From assembly GCA_035308905.1 (NCBI GenBank), contig DATGFS010000015.1, forward strand, positions 1 to 34,896: DNA of 34,896 bases, in the 5' to 3' direction. The position numbers and the translations under genes were made by a program. This stretch comes from a bacterium (GTDB lineage Bacteria; Sysuimicrobiota; Sysuimicrobiia; Sysuimicrobiales; Segetimicrobiaceae). Below, in pieces: positions 10,098-17,864 of this stretch (position 1 is the first letter of the stretch; each line of letters starts with the position of its first letter). Below the pieces are notes generated by a model. That model made no database searches and was not told the origin of the DNA. It saw only the letters and a list, made by a program, of their open reading frames with translations.

Positions 10098-10127
10098 CAG
10101 GGGAGTTGGGCACGTCCTCAGCCCCTG
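10098..10127 (+). terminator. Weak hairpin after the orphan binding-protein gene
   Basis: CAGGGG (10098-10103) can pair with CCCCTG (10122-10127), with an inner GAG/CTC extension. No T-tract follows. It sits 12 nt past the stop at 10086 in the 232-nt convergent gap; a second short stem GGCAAG/CTTGCC occurs at 10127-10154. The remainder of this AT-richer gap shows no gene. Confidence 0.25.
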
Positions 10128-10318
10128 GCAAGACCGCGTTTGCTAGGCCTTGCCGTCTAAGGGATAATTAGCTTCTACATCACATAACGGCAATTCTAAC
10201 GCCTAACATCCTGGGGAAAACGGCCCGAAATGCGGCCCTACGGCCGCGACTGTAGTATCGTGACGGCTGGAGCGCTTGGTGCCCTAAGCCGGTGCGGCGA
10301 GGCCGAACGGCCGGGCCG

Positions 10319-11221
10319 TCAGCCGAGCCAGAACCCGGCGCGGTCTTTATCGCTGTCCGTCCACGTAATCGGCTTCCAGTCGGGATCGAAAATCAGGTAT
10401 CCGGCGTCGCCGAACAGCTCCACCTCGTTCCCGCCGGGCTCATTCACGTAGAGACAGAGCGCCTGACTGATTCCGTGTTTGCTCGGCCCCCGGACGATCT
10501 GGATGCCGTGTTCGCGGAACATCTCGGCGCTGTCCCACAGATGCTGCGGATAGCCGTACCAGTAGCAAATGTGGTTCAGGCCGTCGGCGGGTCTGCGCAT
10601 GACCGCGATTTCGTGGACGAGCGGGCTGACGCTCAGCCAGACGGCGCCCTCGCTGCCGTCATCGTGGACGCGCCGTTCGCGCAGCCGGAAGCCCAGTCGG
10701 TCCATCAGAAATTGGCGATTGAGGCTCACGTCGACGGCATTGACGTTGATGTGGTCCAGGCGGCGAACCGGCACCCCGGTGAGCGGCCGCTGCTGCGGGC
10801 GGTTCAGAAGCCGGCTCTTCGCCCGACCGGGAACCTGATAGTACTCCACGTCCCAGAAGAGCTCCATGCGGTGTCCGCCCGGGGTCGTGAAGCGGTAGGC
10901 CGGTCCGTGTCCGAGATCGCCGTCGGACCAGCCGCCGCCCAACCCGGCCGCGTCGATCGCCTGCACCCGCCGCTCGAGCGCCTGCGGAGAAGTGCTGCGC
11001 CACGCGGCGTGCCCGAGCCCGGGGGCCGCGGCTTCGGTGATCTTGAGCGAGTGATGGTAGAACTCTTCGTACGCGCGCAGGAAAATCGACTGTCCTTCCC
11101 GCGCCGTCTCCTGCATGCCGAGCAGATCCTTGAAGAACCACAGCGTGCGCTCGGGGTCCGGCGTGAGGATCTCCACGTGCGCCAGCTGCGCAACGTCGAA
11201 GATCGGCTCAGGAGCGGCCAT
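10319..11221 (-). CDS. Extradiol ring-cleavage dioxygenase-like VOC protein (catechol 2,3-dioxygenase type)
   Basis: 300 residues forming two VOC modules (about 10-130 and 150-285). The C-terminal module carries the Fe(II) facial triad of extradiol dioxygenases: H157 in RLDHIN, H217 in LNHICYW and E268 in [10 protein letters not shown] conserved second-sphere His is present at 249 (PSKHG). These enzymes open catechol-type rings next to the two hydroxyls using O2. ATG 11221 is chosen because GGAGG (plus-strand 11229-11233) lies 7 nt upstream. It follows HdeD by 146 nt on the same strand. No other gene for a complete meta-cleavage pathway is adjacent, although a dienelactone hydrolase lies 14 kb away. 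The actual substrate is not predictable. Confidence 0.85.
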   Translation of the reverse strand: MAAPEPIFDVAQLAHVEILTPDPERTLWFFKDLLGMQETAREGQSIFLRAYEEFYHHSLKITEAAAPGLGHAAWRSTSPQALERRVQAIDAAGLGGGWSDGDLGHGPAYRFTTPGGHRMELFWDVEYYQVPGRAKSRLLNRPQQRPLTGVPVRRLDHINVNAVDVSLNRQFLMDRLGFRLRERRVHDDGSEGAVWLSVSPLVHEIAVMRRPADGLNHICYWYGYPQHLWDSAEMFREHGIQIVRGPSKHGISQALCLYVNEPGGNEVELFGDAGYLIFDPDWKPITWTDSDKDRAGFWLG

Positions 11222-11367
11222 CGGTCCACCTCCCCATGCGGCTGGGAGAGCGCCGGTCGGCGGCACCGTTCCGGCCTAACGCAAGAATATCCTGTGCAGC
11301 GTCCGCGCGCGCACACTACTCCGGTCGTGCGCTGCGGCGCGGCCCGCGGCGCGACGCGATTGCCAGG

Positions 11368-11937
11368 TCAGACCCCCGCGGCCGGCGCGGCGTGTCCCCG
11401 CAGGCGAAAGGCGAGGCTCAGCATGAGCACGCCAAAGAGGATCGCGTAGAACCCAATCAGCCACAGGAGCGCGAGCGCACCGGCCCCCGGACGTACGATC
11501 AGCAGCACCCCGAGGATGATCGAGGCGGCTCCGCCGAGGAGCAGCAGCCACTCGTTGGCGAGGTGGCCGCGGAGGCGGAAACCCGCGATCAACTCGAACA
11601 CCCCGGTAACGAGGGCCCACGCCGCGATCAAGTAGAGCAGCACGATGGCCGTGATCCCCGGCACCACGAAGGCGATGATGCCGGCCACGATGCCGGCGAT
11701 CCCCTCGACCAGCAACCACCCCCACCGATTGTGGGCTTCCGCGGCGCGGACCGCCGCGGCCACGCCGAAGACGCCGTCGATCAGCGAGTACGCGCCGAAC
11801 AGGAACACGAGCGCGAGCAGCGTCAGCCCGGGGTTAATCAGCGCGATCAGTCCGAAGATGATCGCAAACACCCCGCGAAGCGCGAGCGCCCACCAGTTCC
11901 TGGCCAGCACCTGGACCATCCCGGATCCTACGCTCAT
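11368..11937 (-). CDS. HdeD-family (DUF308) membrane protein
   Basis: 189 residues with six hydrophobic helices in three pairs. Typical HdeD features are NWWALALRGVFAIIFGLIAL at the start, the repeated G-x-x-x-x-x-G-(I/V)-x-x-x-(I/V)-P pattern (WLLVEGIAGIVAGIIAFVVPG), and a third repeat LLLLGGAASIILGVLLIVRPG. The E. coli relative is linked to acid resistance; in most bacteria the role is unknown. It lies 37 nt after the O-methyltransferase stop, in the same orientation, and is preceded by a G-rich ribosome binding site (GGGTGGGA). Confidence 0.9.
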   Translation of the reverse strand: MSVGSGMVQVLARNWWALALRGVFAIIFGLIALINPGLTLLALVFLFGAYSLIDGVFGVAAAVRAAEAHNRWGWLLVEGIAGIVAGIIAFVVPGITAIVLLYLIAAWALVTGVFELIAGFRLRGHLANEWLLLLGGAASIILGVLLIVRPGAGALALLWLIGFYAILFGVLMLSLAFRLRGHAAPAAGV

Positions 11938-11974
11938 CGTCCCACCCCGCTCCCTAGACGTTGTGGCGTGCGAG

Positions 11975-12646
11975 TCAGACCGCGGTGACCAAGATTAGCG
12001 CGAAGCCGTCCCAGCCTTTGGCGCCGACCGTTTGGATCGCAGTGGCGGCCAGACGCGGGTCGGCGGCGATCAGGGCGTTGAACCGCCGCACGCCCTGCGC
12101 GTCGGGATCGGCGGTCGTGGGATCCGCCACCGCGCCTCCGCGCACGACGTTGTCGGCGACGATCAGCGTGCCGGGCCGCGACAGTTTGAGCGACCACTCC
12201 AGGTAGCCGGGATTATTGCGCTTGTCGGCGTCGATGAAGACGAAGTCGAAGGGGCCCATACCTTCCGCCGCGAGCCGGGGCAGCGTCCCCAGCGCCGGTC
12301 CCACGCGCACGTCGACGATCCCGGCGAGCCCGGCCCGGGCAAGGTTGGCGCGGGCGAGGTCCGCGTGGCGTGGATCGGCCTCGAGCGTCACGAGACGGCC
12401 GCCCGGCGGGAGCGCCCGCGCCAGCCAGATCGTGCTGTAGCCGGCAAGCGTTCCGATCTCCAGAATGACGCGCGCGCCTTGCATGCGGGCCAGCAGGTGC
12501 AGCAGCTTGCCTTCGTTCGGCGAGACATCGTGCGACGGCAGCCTGGCGGCCGCGCGGGCCGCGGTCGCCGCATCCAACGCCGGGTCGGACGCGACGAGCA
12601 CGTCGCAGAGGTACTGATCGACCGCGGTCCACTGCTCCTGGTTCAT
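11975..12646 (-). CDS. SAM-dependent O-methyltransferase (catechol/caffeoyl-CoA type, Methyltransf_3)
   Basis: 223 residues from ATG 12646. The SAM-binding motif VILEIGTLAGYSTIWLA (60-76), the acidic VTLEADPRH strand (87-94), the FVFIDADK metal/substrate loop (136-142, with D139 and D141) and IVADNVVRGGAV (162-173) match the small cation-dependent O-methyltransferases. These methylate a hydroxyl of catechol-like or other vicinal-diol substrates. A longer start at 12682 is possible, but MNQEQW is the usual family beginning. It sits between DoxX (37 nt upstream) and HdeD (37 nt downstream). A link to the ring-cleaving dioxygenase, both acting on catechol-type compounds, is an inference from location. 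Confidence 0.9.
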   Translation of the reverse strand: MNQEQWTAVDQYLCDVLVASDPALDAATAARAAARLPSHDVSPNEGKLLHLLARMQGARVILEIGTLAGYSTIWLARALPPGGRLVTLEADPRHADLARANLARAGLAGIVDVRVGPALGTLPRLAAEGMGPFDFVFIDADKRNNPGYLEWSLKLSRPGTLIVADNVVRGGAVADPTTADPDAQGVRRFNALIAADPRLAATAIQTVGAKGWDGFALILVTAV

Positions 12647-12683
12647 CACGTCACCCGAAGCGAGGCCGGGGGCGCGCCCCACC

Positions 12684-13070
12684 CTACCCCCACGCCACGA
12701 AGCGGCCGCCCGCGGTCGTAAGAATCACCAGGTTCATCGCGATCAAGAACAGGTCGTAGCTCCAGCCGGCCATTGCCTCGCCCCAGAACCCGGTGCGCCA
12801 CACGAGGCTCTTCCTGTGCACGGCGCCGAGATTGATGAGAATCAGGCCGGCGGCCGCGAGCTGAGTGAGAATCCCGAAGAGGACACCGAGCCCGCCGAGG
12901 ATCTCTGCGACCCCCAGGAACACCGTGAACGGCCGGCTGAACCCCAGGTCTTTCGCGCGGCGCGCCGGGGCATTGAGCGTGCTCCATCCGCTGTTGACGA
13001 AGACGATGGCCACCATCAGCCGGAGCAGCACCAACGCGAGATCGGTGAATTGATGCAGTTGTGGGAACAC
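12684..13070 (-). CDS. DoxX-family membrane protein
   Basis: 128 residues with four membrane helices. The family pattern is clear: LALVLLRLMVAIVFVNSGWSTL, then GFSRPFTVFLGVAEILGGLGVLFG, LAAAGLILINLGAVH and a final helix ending in MNLVILTTAGGRFVAWG. DoxX/DoxD-like proteins are quinone-linked or redox-associated membrane proteins of mostly unknown specific function. The start GTG 13070 is fixed by AGGAGG six nt upstream; the frame is open further upstream, but that stretch has no family resemblance. It is the first gene of the DoxX, methyltransferase, HdeD, dioxygenase series and is divergent from the nitrilase gene. Confidence 0.88.
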   Translation of the reverse strand: MFPQLHQFTDLALVLLRLMVAIVFVNSGWSTLNAPARRAKDLGFSRPFTVFLGVAEILGGLGVLFGILTQLAAAGLILINLGAVHRKSLVWRTGFWGEAMAGWSYDLFLIAMNLVILTTAGGRFVAWG

Positions 13071-13076
13071 CCATGG

Positions 13077-13082
13077 CCTCCT
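13077..13082 (-). promoter_or_regulatory. Ribosome binding site that fixes the DoxX start
   Basis: AGGAGG on the minus strand, 6 nt before GTG 13070. It lies only 2 nt before an out-of-frame ATG, so the GTG is the start it serves. Confidence 0.65.
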
Positions 13083-13297
13083 GCACGGAGCCGGTGAATG
13101 GGCGGACTTCAGACGCTCGGGTGCGATACGTTCAACAATGAGTCCAGATTCAACGACGAACCGGGACGCGGCAATCCCGCGAACCTTGGTAGGTGCTTGG
13201 TCGGGCGCGGCGTTCATCCCTGCAGGGGACGCCGCCTGGAGGGCGCGGACACGCCGGGCCGAACCACGAGGCCGAGAGTAAGCATCGGAGGCGCATC

Positions 13298-14212
13298 GTG
13301 GCGCGATACGTGAAGGTCGCGGCGGCCCAAATGGGCCCGAACAACGAAGGGACGCCCGTCGAGGCGATCGTCGAGCGCATGGCGCGGCTAATGGACGAGG
13401 CGGCCGCCGGCGGCGCGACTGTCCTCGCGTTTCCGGAGATGGCGCTGAGCCCCTACTTCCCAAAGCGCATCCGCGAGGACGCCGACCAGTTCTTTTCCCG
13501 CGACGTGCCGCCGGCCGCGCTGGCGCCGCTGATCGCGAAGGCCCAAGGAGCCGGCATCGCCTGGTACGTCGGGTTTTGCGAGCGGGACGGCGACCGCCGC
13601 TTCAACACCGCCGTCCTCATCGACGAGCGCGGCGGCGTGCGCGGCCGGTATCGCAAGGTTCACCTGCCCGGGACCAACCGCGTCGAGCCCGGTGTCACGG
13701 GCCGCGTGCACGAGCCCTACTATTTCGATTCCGGCGACACCGGCTTTCAGGTGTTCGAGACGCCCCACGCGCGCATCGGCATCGCGATCTGTCAGGATCG
13801 CCGCTACAGCGAGACGTACCGGTGCCTCGGCCTGGGGGGCGCCGAACTGGTGTTGATCGGCTACAACACCCCGGCCGGGCCGCAGGCGCTCGCGCTCAAC
13901 GAGCTGGTCATGCGCGCCGGCGCCTACGAAAATCACATGTTTGTCGTCGGCGTGGCCAAGGCCGGGGTTGAAGACGGACTCGAGCTGATCGGCGGCAGCT
14001 GCATCATCTCGCCGCTCGGGGACGTGCTGGCGCGGGCGGCCACGAGGGGCGACGAGCTCGTCGCCGCCAATATCGATCTCGATGAGACGCGCGCCGCGCG
14101 CGAACGGTGGAACTTCTTCGCCCGCCGGCATCCCGAGTGCTACGCGGCGATTACCGCCCCGGTCGCGGAAGGGTCGCGGGACGAACGCCTCGTGAAGCCG
14201 TTACGGCGCTAA
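13298..14212 (+). CDS. Nitrilase-superfamily amidohydrolase, N-carbamoyl-D-amino acid hydrolase-like
   Basis: 304 residues from GTG 13298, set by GGAGG at 13287-13291 (6-nt spacer). The catalytic triad of the carbon-nitrogen hydrolase superfamily is visible: E47 in AFPEMAL, K120 in RKVHLPG and C165 in AICQDRRY. The segment after the cysteine (LGLGGAELVLIGYNTP) and the total length closely match N-carbamoyl-D-amino acid hydrolases, which release CO2 and ammonia from N-carbamoyl amino acids; beta-ureidopropionase is the nearest alternative. The motif C-Q-D-R-R replaces the C-N-D-R-R I recall for the Agrobacterium enzyme. No hydantoinase gene is adjacent. Its TAA overlaps the stop of the convergent gene by 3 nt. 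Confidence 0.85.
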   Translation: MARYVKVAAAQMGPNNEGTPVEAIVERMARLMDEAAAGGATVLAFPEMALSPYFPKRIREDADQFFSRDVPPAALAPLIAKAQGAGIAWYVGFCERDGDRRFNTAVLIDERGGVRGRYRKVHLPGTNRVEPGVTGRVHEPYYFDSGDTGFQVFETPHARIGIAICQDRRYSETYRCLGLGGAELVLIGYNTPAGPQALALNELVMRAGAYENHMFVVGVAKAGVEDGLELIGGSCIISPLGDVLARAATRGDELVAANIDLDETRAARERWNFFARRHPECYAAITAPVAEGSRDERLVKPLRR

Positions 14213-14646
14213 TTGTTCCGCTGCACGTACGCCGTCCAGACTCTGGTGCAGCCGGCGCGCTCCGCGACTTGACCGACATGGCCGTGACCTTCGGCATACA
14301 GCCACGCGATTTTCACGGCGTACGGGGCGGTGACGGCGGATATGATGTACCTCCCATCGGCCGACCTGATCAACTGATTCTTGTCGTCGAGCGCCGCGCC
14401 GATGAACTCCTTGGACGCCATATCCCAATAGACCGCGGCGTACTTCTCCGGATGGGCGAGCTCGACGCGAATCGAATCAGACAGGTTATTGGAAATGGCG
14501 AGGCATGAGCCGGGATGGACCTGGCCGAACGGCGTGGCGGCGCCGGGCAGCGTAAGCGAGGCCGGCGCGGCGGCCGCGAAGGGAACGGCGCCGAGCAGCG
14601 CGGTCATAGCTACCCCGATCAAAATGACTCGTGAACAGTACAGCAT
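14209..14646 (-). CDS. Small secreted hypothetical protein
   Basis: About 145 residues from ATG 14646, 5 nt after the stop of the P-loop gene. It starts with a clear Sec signal peptide (LYCSRVILIGVAMTALLGAVP, then FAAAAPAS, cleavage near residue 27). The mature part of about 118 residues has two cysteines (GSCLAI and AGCTRVW) that could form one disulfide, and beta-rich segments such as SIRVELAHPEKYAAVYWD and YAVKIAWLYAEGHGH. I recognise no family. An alternative ATG at 14676 would overlap the upstream gene. The tight spacing suggests coexpression with the P-loop and DinB genes. Confidence 0.6.
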   Translation of the reverse strand: MLYCSRVILIGVAMTALLGAVPFAAAAPASLTLPGAATPFGQVHPGSCLAISNNLSDSIRVELAHPEKYAAVYWDMASKEFIGAALDDKNQLIRSADGRYIISAVTAPYAVKIAWLYAEGHGHVGQVAERAGCTRVWTAYVQRNN

Positions 14647-14651
14647 CAACC

Positions 14652-15536
14652 TCACCCCCCGTTCGATGAGTACCATCGGTCAATATCGACCGTGAGTTCG
14701 TCCGGGCTCGGATACCGCGCTTCGACGGCGCGAATCGCGCGCTCCACCTCCACCGCCGAGGGCAGCAGTTCGCGGGTGGGGACGCCGAGGTCGTAGGCGG
14801 AAGCGCCGCCAAGTTGGAGTACCCGAGTCAGCGGAAGCGTTTCGACGTGCCGGCGGCCCAGTACGCGGCGGTACACGGCTTCGTAGATCGCCGGATCGTA
14901 GGGCACCGCCCCTCCCCCCGCCGGCGCGGACAGCGCGAGGGCCCGCGCGGCGCCGACCAGTTCGTTCCACAACGCCCGCAGGACGTGGCTCGGCGCGTCT
15001 TCGCGCTCGCGGGCATGCGCGGGTTGGGCCATGCGCCGGTCGCGCTCCGCCTCGACGAACGCCCTCACGTCGCGGGATGGGACCGGAATTACGAACCGGC
15101 AGGACGGCGCCGCCAGCACAGCCTCGGCCCGGTCGGCGGCCGGACGTGCCAGCTCGATGAAGCGGCCGCCGACGAGCGGCAGTTCGCCGATCAGCAGATG
15201 GGCGGGGTCCGGGTGCGCCGCCTGCCAGACGGCCACGGCGTCCCGCACCCAGAGCCCGGCCGCCTTCCGGATCACGACGTGGGTCACGCCGTCCGCGAGC
15301 GGATACCGGCGTCCGGCCGGCGCCGCCTCGAACACCGGACGCGCCACGTCCCACTGCACGGTATAGACGGTTCGACCCGCGCCCGCGGCGAGGCGGGCCA
15401 GCTCCCGGATGACGAGGCTCTTGCCGGCGCCCGGCAGGCCCGCGACGAACACGACGCGGGCTTCCGCGGCGAGAGCGCGGAGACGTCCGGCCAGCGCCGG
15501 GTCGTCGTGGCTAAGATCGATGCCTAGTCGCTCCAG
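14652..15536 (-). CDS. P-loop NTPase of unknown function
   Basis: About 294 residues. A Walker A motif GLPGAGKS (about residues 33-40) follows a hydrophobic strand VVFVA, and is followed by VYTVQWDVARPVFEA and by HLLIGELPLVGGRFIEL, a possible Walker B-like strand. The layout resembles small kinase-like or zeta-toxin/AAA_33 P-loop proteins, but I cannot assign a substrate. The C-terminal half is charged and helical. The start is uncertain: no ATG, GTG or TTG is found near where homology should begin, so a CTG at 15536, overlapping the DinB gene by 13 nt, is proposed; the open frame continues upstream within DinB. The gene is certain to be coding; its function and exact start are not. Confidence 0.6.
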   Translation of the reverse strand: MERLGIDLSHDDPALAGRLRALAAEARVVFVAGLPGAGKSLVIRELARLAAGAGRTVYTVQWDVARPVFEAAPAGRRYPLADGVTHVVIRKAAGLWVRDAVAVWQAAHPDPAHLLIGELPLVGGRFIELARPAADRAEAVLAAPSCRFVIPVPSRDVRAFVEAERDRRMAQPAHAREREDAPSHVLRALWNELVGAARALALSAPAGGGAVPYDPAIYEAVYRRVLGRRHVETLPLTRVLQLGGASAYDLGVPTRELLPSAVEVERAIRAVEARYPSPDELTVDIDRWYSSNGG

Positions 15537-16003
15537 GCGCCGAGGAGGCGCCGGATCACGAGCAGCTGCCCCAGGTGGTACGACGCGTGCTGCGCGGCGA
15601 GCAGCGCCATGTGCACGACGTTGACCTCCGGGTCGTGCTGGAGGGCCCCCAGCACGTCGATCCGGGGATCCATCACAAGATCGCAGAACGCCTGCCGGTC
15701 GGCGCGATACGCCTTCACGCTGCGGTCCCACGCCGCGCGCGAGGGCGGCGCGGGGTTCTTCGGCCAGTACTCGTCCGGCCACTTCAACGACGGATGTTGC
15801 GGGCCGCGGGTGTAGCCGAGCATGTCCGCCTGAGCGATCCGGATATGCTCGAGCTGCTGCCACGGCGAGTATGGTAAGCCCCTCGGCTTTCGTCCGCGGA
15901 GCGGTTCGGGCAGGCGCGCGACGGCCTTGTCGAAGGTAACGTGCGCCCGTCCTCCCTGCAGCATCACGACGAGACGCCGTCTGAGATCCCGATCGTTCGC
16001 CAC
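15524..16003 (-). CDS. DinB-family four-helix metalloprotein
   Basis: 159 residues from GTG 16003, preceded by a purine-rich AGGGGGAGG. The putative metal triad of DinB/YfiT proteins is present: H53 in QQLEHIRIAQAD, and H139 and H143 in AAQHASYHLGQL. DinB-superfamily proteins are divalent-metal four-helix bundles, some acting as thiol-dependent transferases (bacillithiol, mycothiol), most uncharacterised. There is no signal peptide. It lies 38 nt downstream of the CsgG-like gene and its end overlaps the proposed P-loop start. Family confidence is high; the thiol cofactor is unknown. Confidence 0.88.
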   Translation of the reverse strand: MANDRDLRRRLVVMLQGGRAHVTFDKAVARLPEPLRGRKPRGLPYSPWQQLEHIRIAQADMLGYTRGPQHPSLKWPDEYWPKNPAPPSRAAWDRSVKAYRADRQAFCDLVMDPRIDVLGALQHDPEVNVVHMALLAAQHASYHLGQLLVIRRLLGAWSD

Positions 16004-16041
16004 GCGCCTCCCCCTCTCTCCTTTGGAAACCGCCCGCCGGC

Positions 16042-16683
16042 TTATGGCGCCGGGGTACGATCGACCGGCGCGGATGCCGCGGCCACGACCGGGCCGAGCC
16101 CGCGGCTCAGCCCACGTTCGACCGCGATCTGCACCGCGAAGTCCGGAAAACCGGCGAGGCCGAAGCCCTCCGTCTCACGCTGCCAGACGATCCGACCCTG
16201 CCGCGCGTCGAACATCTGCATGTTCAGCGCCGCGTCGGCGTTGAACGCCAGAATGTCCTGCCGGAACACCGACACGCGGGTGATCCACCCGAGCATCACC
16301 CGATCCGCGTGCAACGCCTGCGCGAGCGTGCCCAGGCGGCTGTAGTTGAGCGCGTCCTGGGCCCGCCAGGCAAGCGATCGCTCCTCGGCGCGCACTTCGC
16401 TGCGCGGCAGCACGGTGATCGCGTTTCCGCCCCCGCGCACGAGGAGGCCCGTCAACACGTCGGCCGCGTACGGCCCGGGGTCCGTCACCACCGAGATCGG
16501 CAAGGCGCCGGGCGAGTAGAAATCCACCACCGCGATGATCGGCCGGTCCGCCGGCGGGACGGCCGCCGGGGCGGACGCGGCGGGCCGGATGCTCAGCACG
16601 CCCGCGAGCGCGAGGCACAGCACTGCCGGCAGCACGGCCGCGACGGATCGCCGCGGATGTCTCGTTCGAGTTCGTTGCGCCAC
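16042..16683 (-). CDS. Secreted CsgG/LpoB-like hypothetical protein
   Basis: 213 residues with a long signal peptide (basic RTRTRHPRR, hydrophobic VAAVLPAVLCLALAGVL, Ala-rich cleavage region near residue 40). The mature part has IAVVDFYSPG, a TGLLVRGGGNAITVLPRSEV strand-turn, a helix with LGTLAQALHADRVMLGWITRV, and FDARQGRIVWQRETEG. The order of these elements resembles the CsgG/LpoB periplasmic fold (IAVxDF, then helix, then ADxVLxG, then variation on D-x-x-T-G-x-I-V-W). There is no lipobox cysteine, so it is likely periplasmic or released. The fold assignment is tentative. Start GTG 16683 lies immediately beside the divergent promoter of the LOG gene. Confidence 0.6.
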   Translation of the reverse strand: MAQRTRTRHPRRSVAAVLPAVLCLALAGVLSIRPAASAPAAVPPADRPIIAVVDFYSPGALPISVVTDPGPYAADVLTGLLVRGGGNAITVLPRSEVRAEERSLAWRAQDALNYSRLGTLAQALHADRVMLGWITRVSVFRQDILAFNADAALNMQMFDARQGRIVWQRETEGFGLAGFPDFAVQIAVERGLSRGLGPVVAAASAPVDRTPAP

Positions 16684-16684
16684 G

Positions 16685-16713
16685 TTGCGTCCGTCCTTTC
16701 GTCCTTCTATTAT
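16685..16713 (+). promoter_or_regulatory. Putative sigma-70-type promoter of the LOG-family gene
   Basis: TTGCGT (16685-16690), a 17-nt spacer and TATTAT (16708-16713) precede the gene at 16746; AGGAGG (16732-16737) with an 8-nt spacer completes the start. The same -35 hexamer TTGCGT is used at lexA. Confidence 0.45.
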
Positions 16714-16745
16714 GCCAGGAGTTCGCGATCCAGGAGGATCACACC

Positions 16746-17288
16746 GTGTCGAACGGCTGCGTCACCGTCTTCGGTTCCTCAAGGGCGGTACCGGACGATG
16801 CCGTGTACCGGGACGCCGTCCGGCTGGGGCGCCTGCTCGCGGAAGCCGGCTACACGCTGTGCACGGGCGGGTACGCGGGCGTGATGGAAGCCGTGAGCCG
16901 CGGCGCGGTGGAGGCCGGCGGGCACGCGATCGGCGTCACGGTGGCGTCGTGGGCGGTCCGGCACCGCCCCAACCCGTGGGTCCGCGAAGAAGTCGCGATG
17001 CCCGACCTCTTTCAGCGGATCGCGAGGCTCACCGCGACCGACGCGTACGTGGCGATGCCGGGCGGGCTCGGCACTCTCGGCGAAGTGGCGCTGACCTGGA
17101 ACCTCTTTCAGACCGAATCGATACCGAGGCGTCCCCTGGTGCTGGTGGGCCGGGAATGGCGCGACGCGCTGGACTGTCTGCCCGCCGCCGTCAGGATCGA
17201 GCCGCGTGACCTCGAGTTGGTGCGGCTGGTCGGGACGGTCGACGACGTCGTCCCGGCGATCCGGCGCGGGCTACCGCCCGTCCCATGA
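16746..17288 (+). CDS. LOG-family protein (cytokinin riboside 5'-monophosphate phosphoribohydrolase-like)
   Basis: 180 residues from GTG 16746. The Rossmann-like fold carries VFGSSRAV at the start, a CTGGYAGVMEAVSRGAVEAGG segment and the family hallmark PGGLGTLGE (about residues 100-108), where the final Glu and the preceding glycines form the nucleotide-monophosphate site. Characterised LOG proteins hydrolyse the N-glycosidic bond of AMP-type nucleotides or cytokinin nucleotides; bacterial members are often misannotated as lysine decarboxylases. The gene stands alone on the plus strand between two minus-strand operons and overlaps the end of the convergent secreted-protein gene by 18 nt. Confidence 0.9.
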   Translation: MSNGCVTVFGSSRAVPDDAVYRDAVRLGRLLAEAGYTLCTGGYAGVMEAVSRGAVEAGGHAIGVTVASWAVRHRPNPWVREEVAMPDLFQRIARLTATDAYVAMPGGLGTLGEVALTWNLFQTESIPRRPLVLVGREWRDALDCLPAAVRIEPRDLELVRLVGTVDDVVPAIRRGLPPVP

Positions 17289-17864
17289 CGCCGGCTTCCA
17301 CACCGAGCGCGACGCGCCGCGCGGAAACACGGTCATCGCGTCGACGAGGCCGCGGCGCAGCCCATCGTCCCGCACGTAGAACGCCACGCCCTGATCATCG
17401 TAGACGAAAATGGTGAAGGTGAAACCGCGCAGCACCCGGCTCGGGGCGTAGCCGAAGGCGGCCTTCACGTCCGCGCGCGTGCTGGCGAAGGTAATCCGGC
17501 GACCGGCGGCCCCGTCCACGGCGTAGTCGCCCGCGGCCCCGCACTGCTCGCCGAGATCCGCCCAGACGTCGAGCGCCAGCAGTTCTCCCGCGGGCGTATA
17601 GCGCGCGCCGAGACACTGCGGCTCCCACCGCTGGATGACGATTCGCGGATTCGTGGGGTCCAGCAGTTCCACGCTCGGACGCCCGAGAATCGCGACGACT
17701 TTGTCCACCGGCGCGGCGAGCGGCACGGCGCCCGCCGCCACCCCCGGCGTCAACGCGCCCTCGGCGTCACCTCGCGCCGCCGCGCCGGCGAGCCACGCCG
17801 CGAGCACGAGACCGGCGGCCGCGGCGGTCCGCAGGCGCCGGGCGGGCGCGGCGGTTATACCCAC
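17271..17864 (-). CDS. Secreted hypothetical protein at the end of the oxidase operon
   Basis: About 197 residues from GTG 17864 (GTG 17867 is equally placed). A Sec signal peptide (PARRLRTAAAAGLVLAAWLAG) ends near residue 30. The mature part has VDKVVAILGRPSVELLDPTNPR, IVIQRWEPQCLGARYTPAG, and a second part with TRADVKAAFGYAPSRVL and TIFVYDDQGVAFYVRDDG. This two-fold G-x-P/Y-A-P-S pattern looks like a SmpA/BamE-type or similar small beta-alpha periplasmic repeat, but I do not assign a family. Its start overlaps the oxidase stop by about 10 nt, so it is probably coupled to it. Its end overlaps the convergent LOG gene. Confidence 0.65.
   Translation of the reverse strand: MGITAAPARRLRTAAAAGLVLAAWLAGAAARGDAEGALTPGVAAGAVPLAAPVDKVVAILGRPSVELLDPTNPRIVIQRWEPQCLGARYTPAGELLALDVWADLGEQCGAAGDYAVDGAAGRRITFASTRADVKAAFGYAPSRVLRGFTFTIFVYDDQGVAFYVRDDGLRRGLVDAMTVFPRGASRSVWKPASWDGR

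Noticed and set aside
13218-13227. Palindrome CCCTGCAGGG upstream of the nitrilase
   Set aside because: A single 10-bp palindrome in very GC-rich DNA is expected by chance, with no partner repeat or promoter element next to it.
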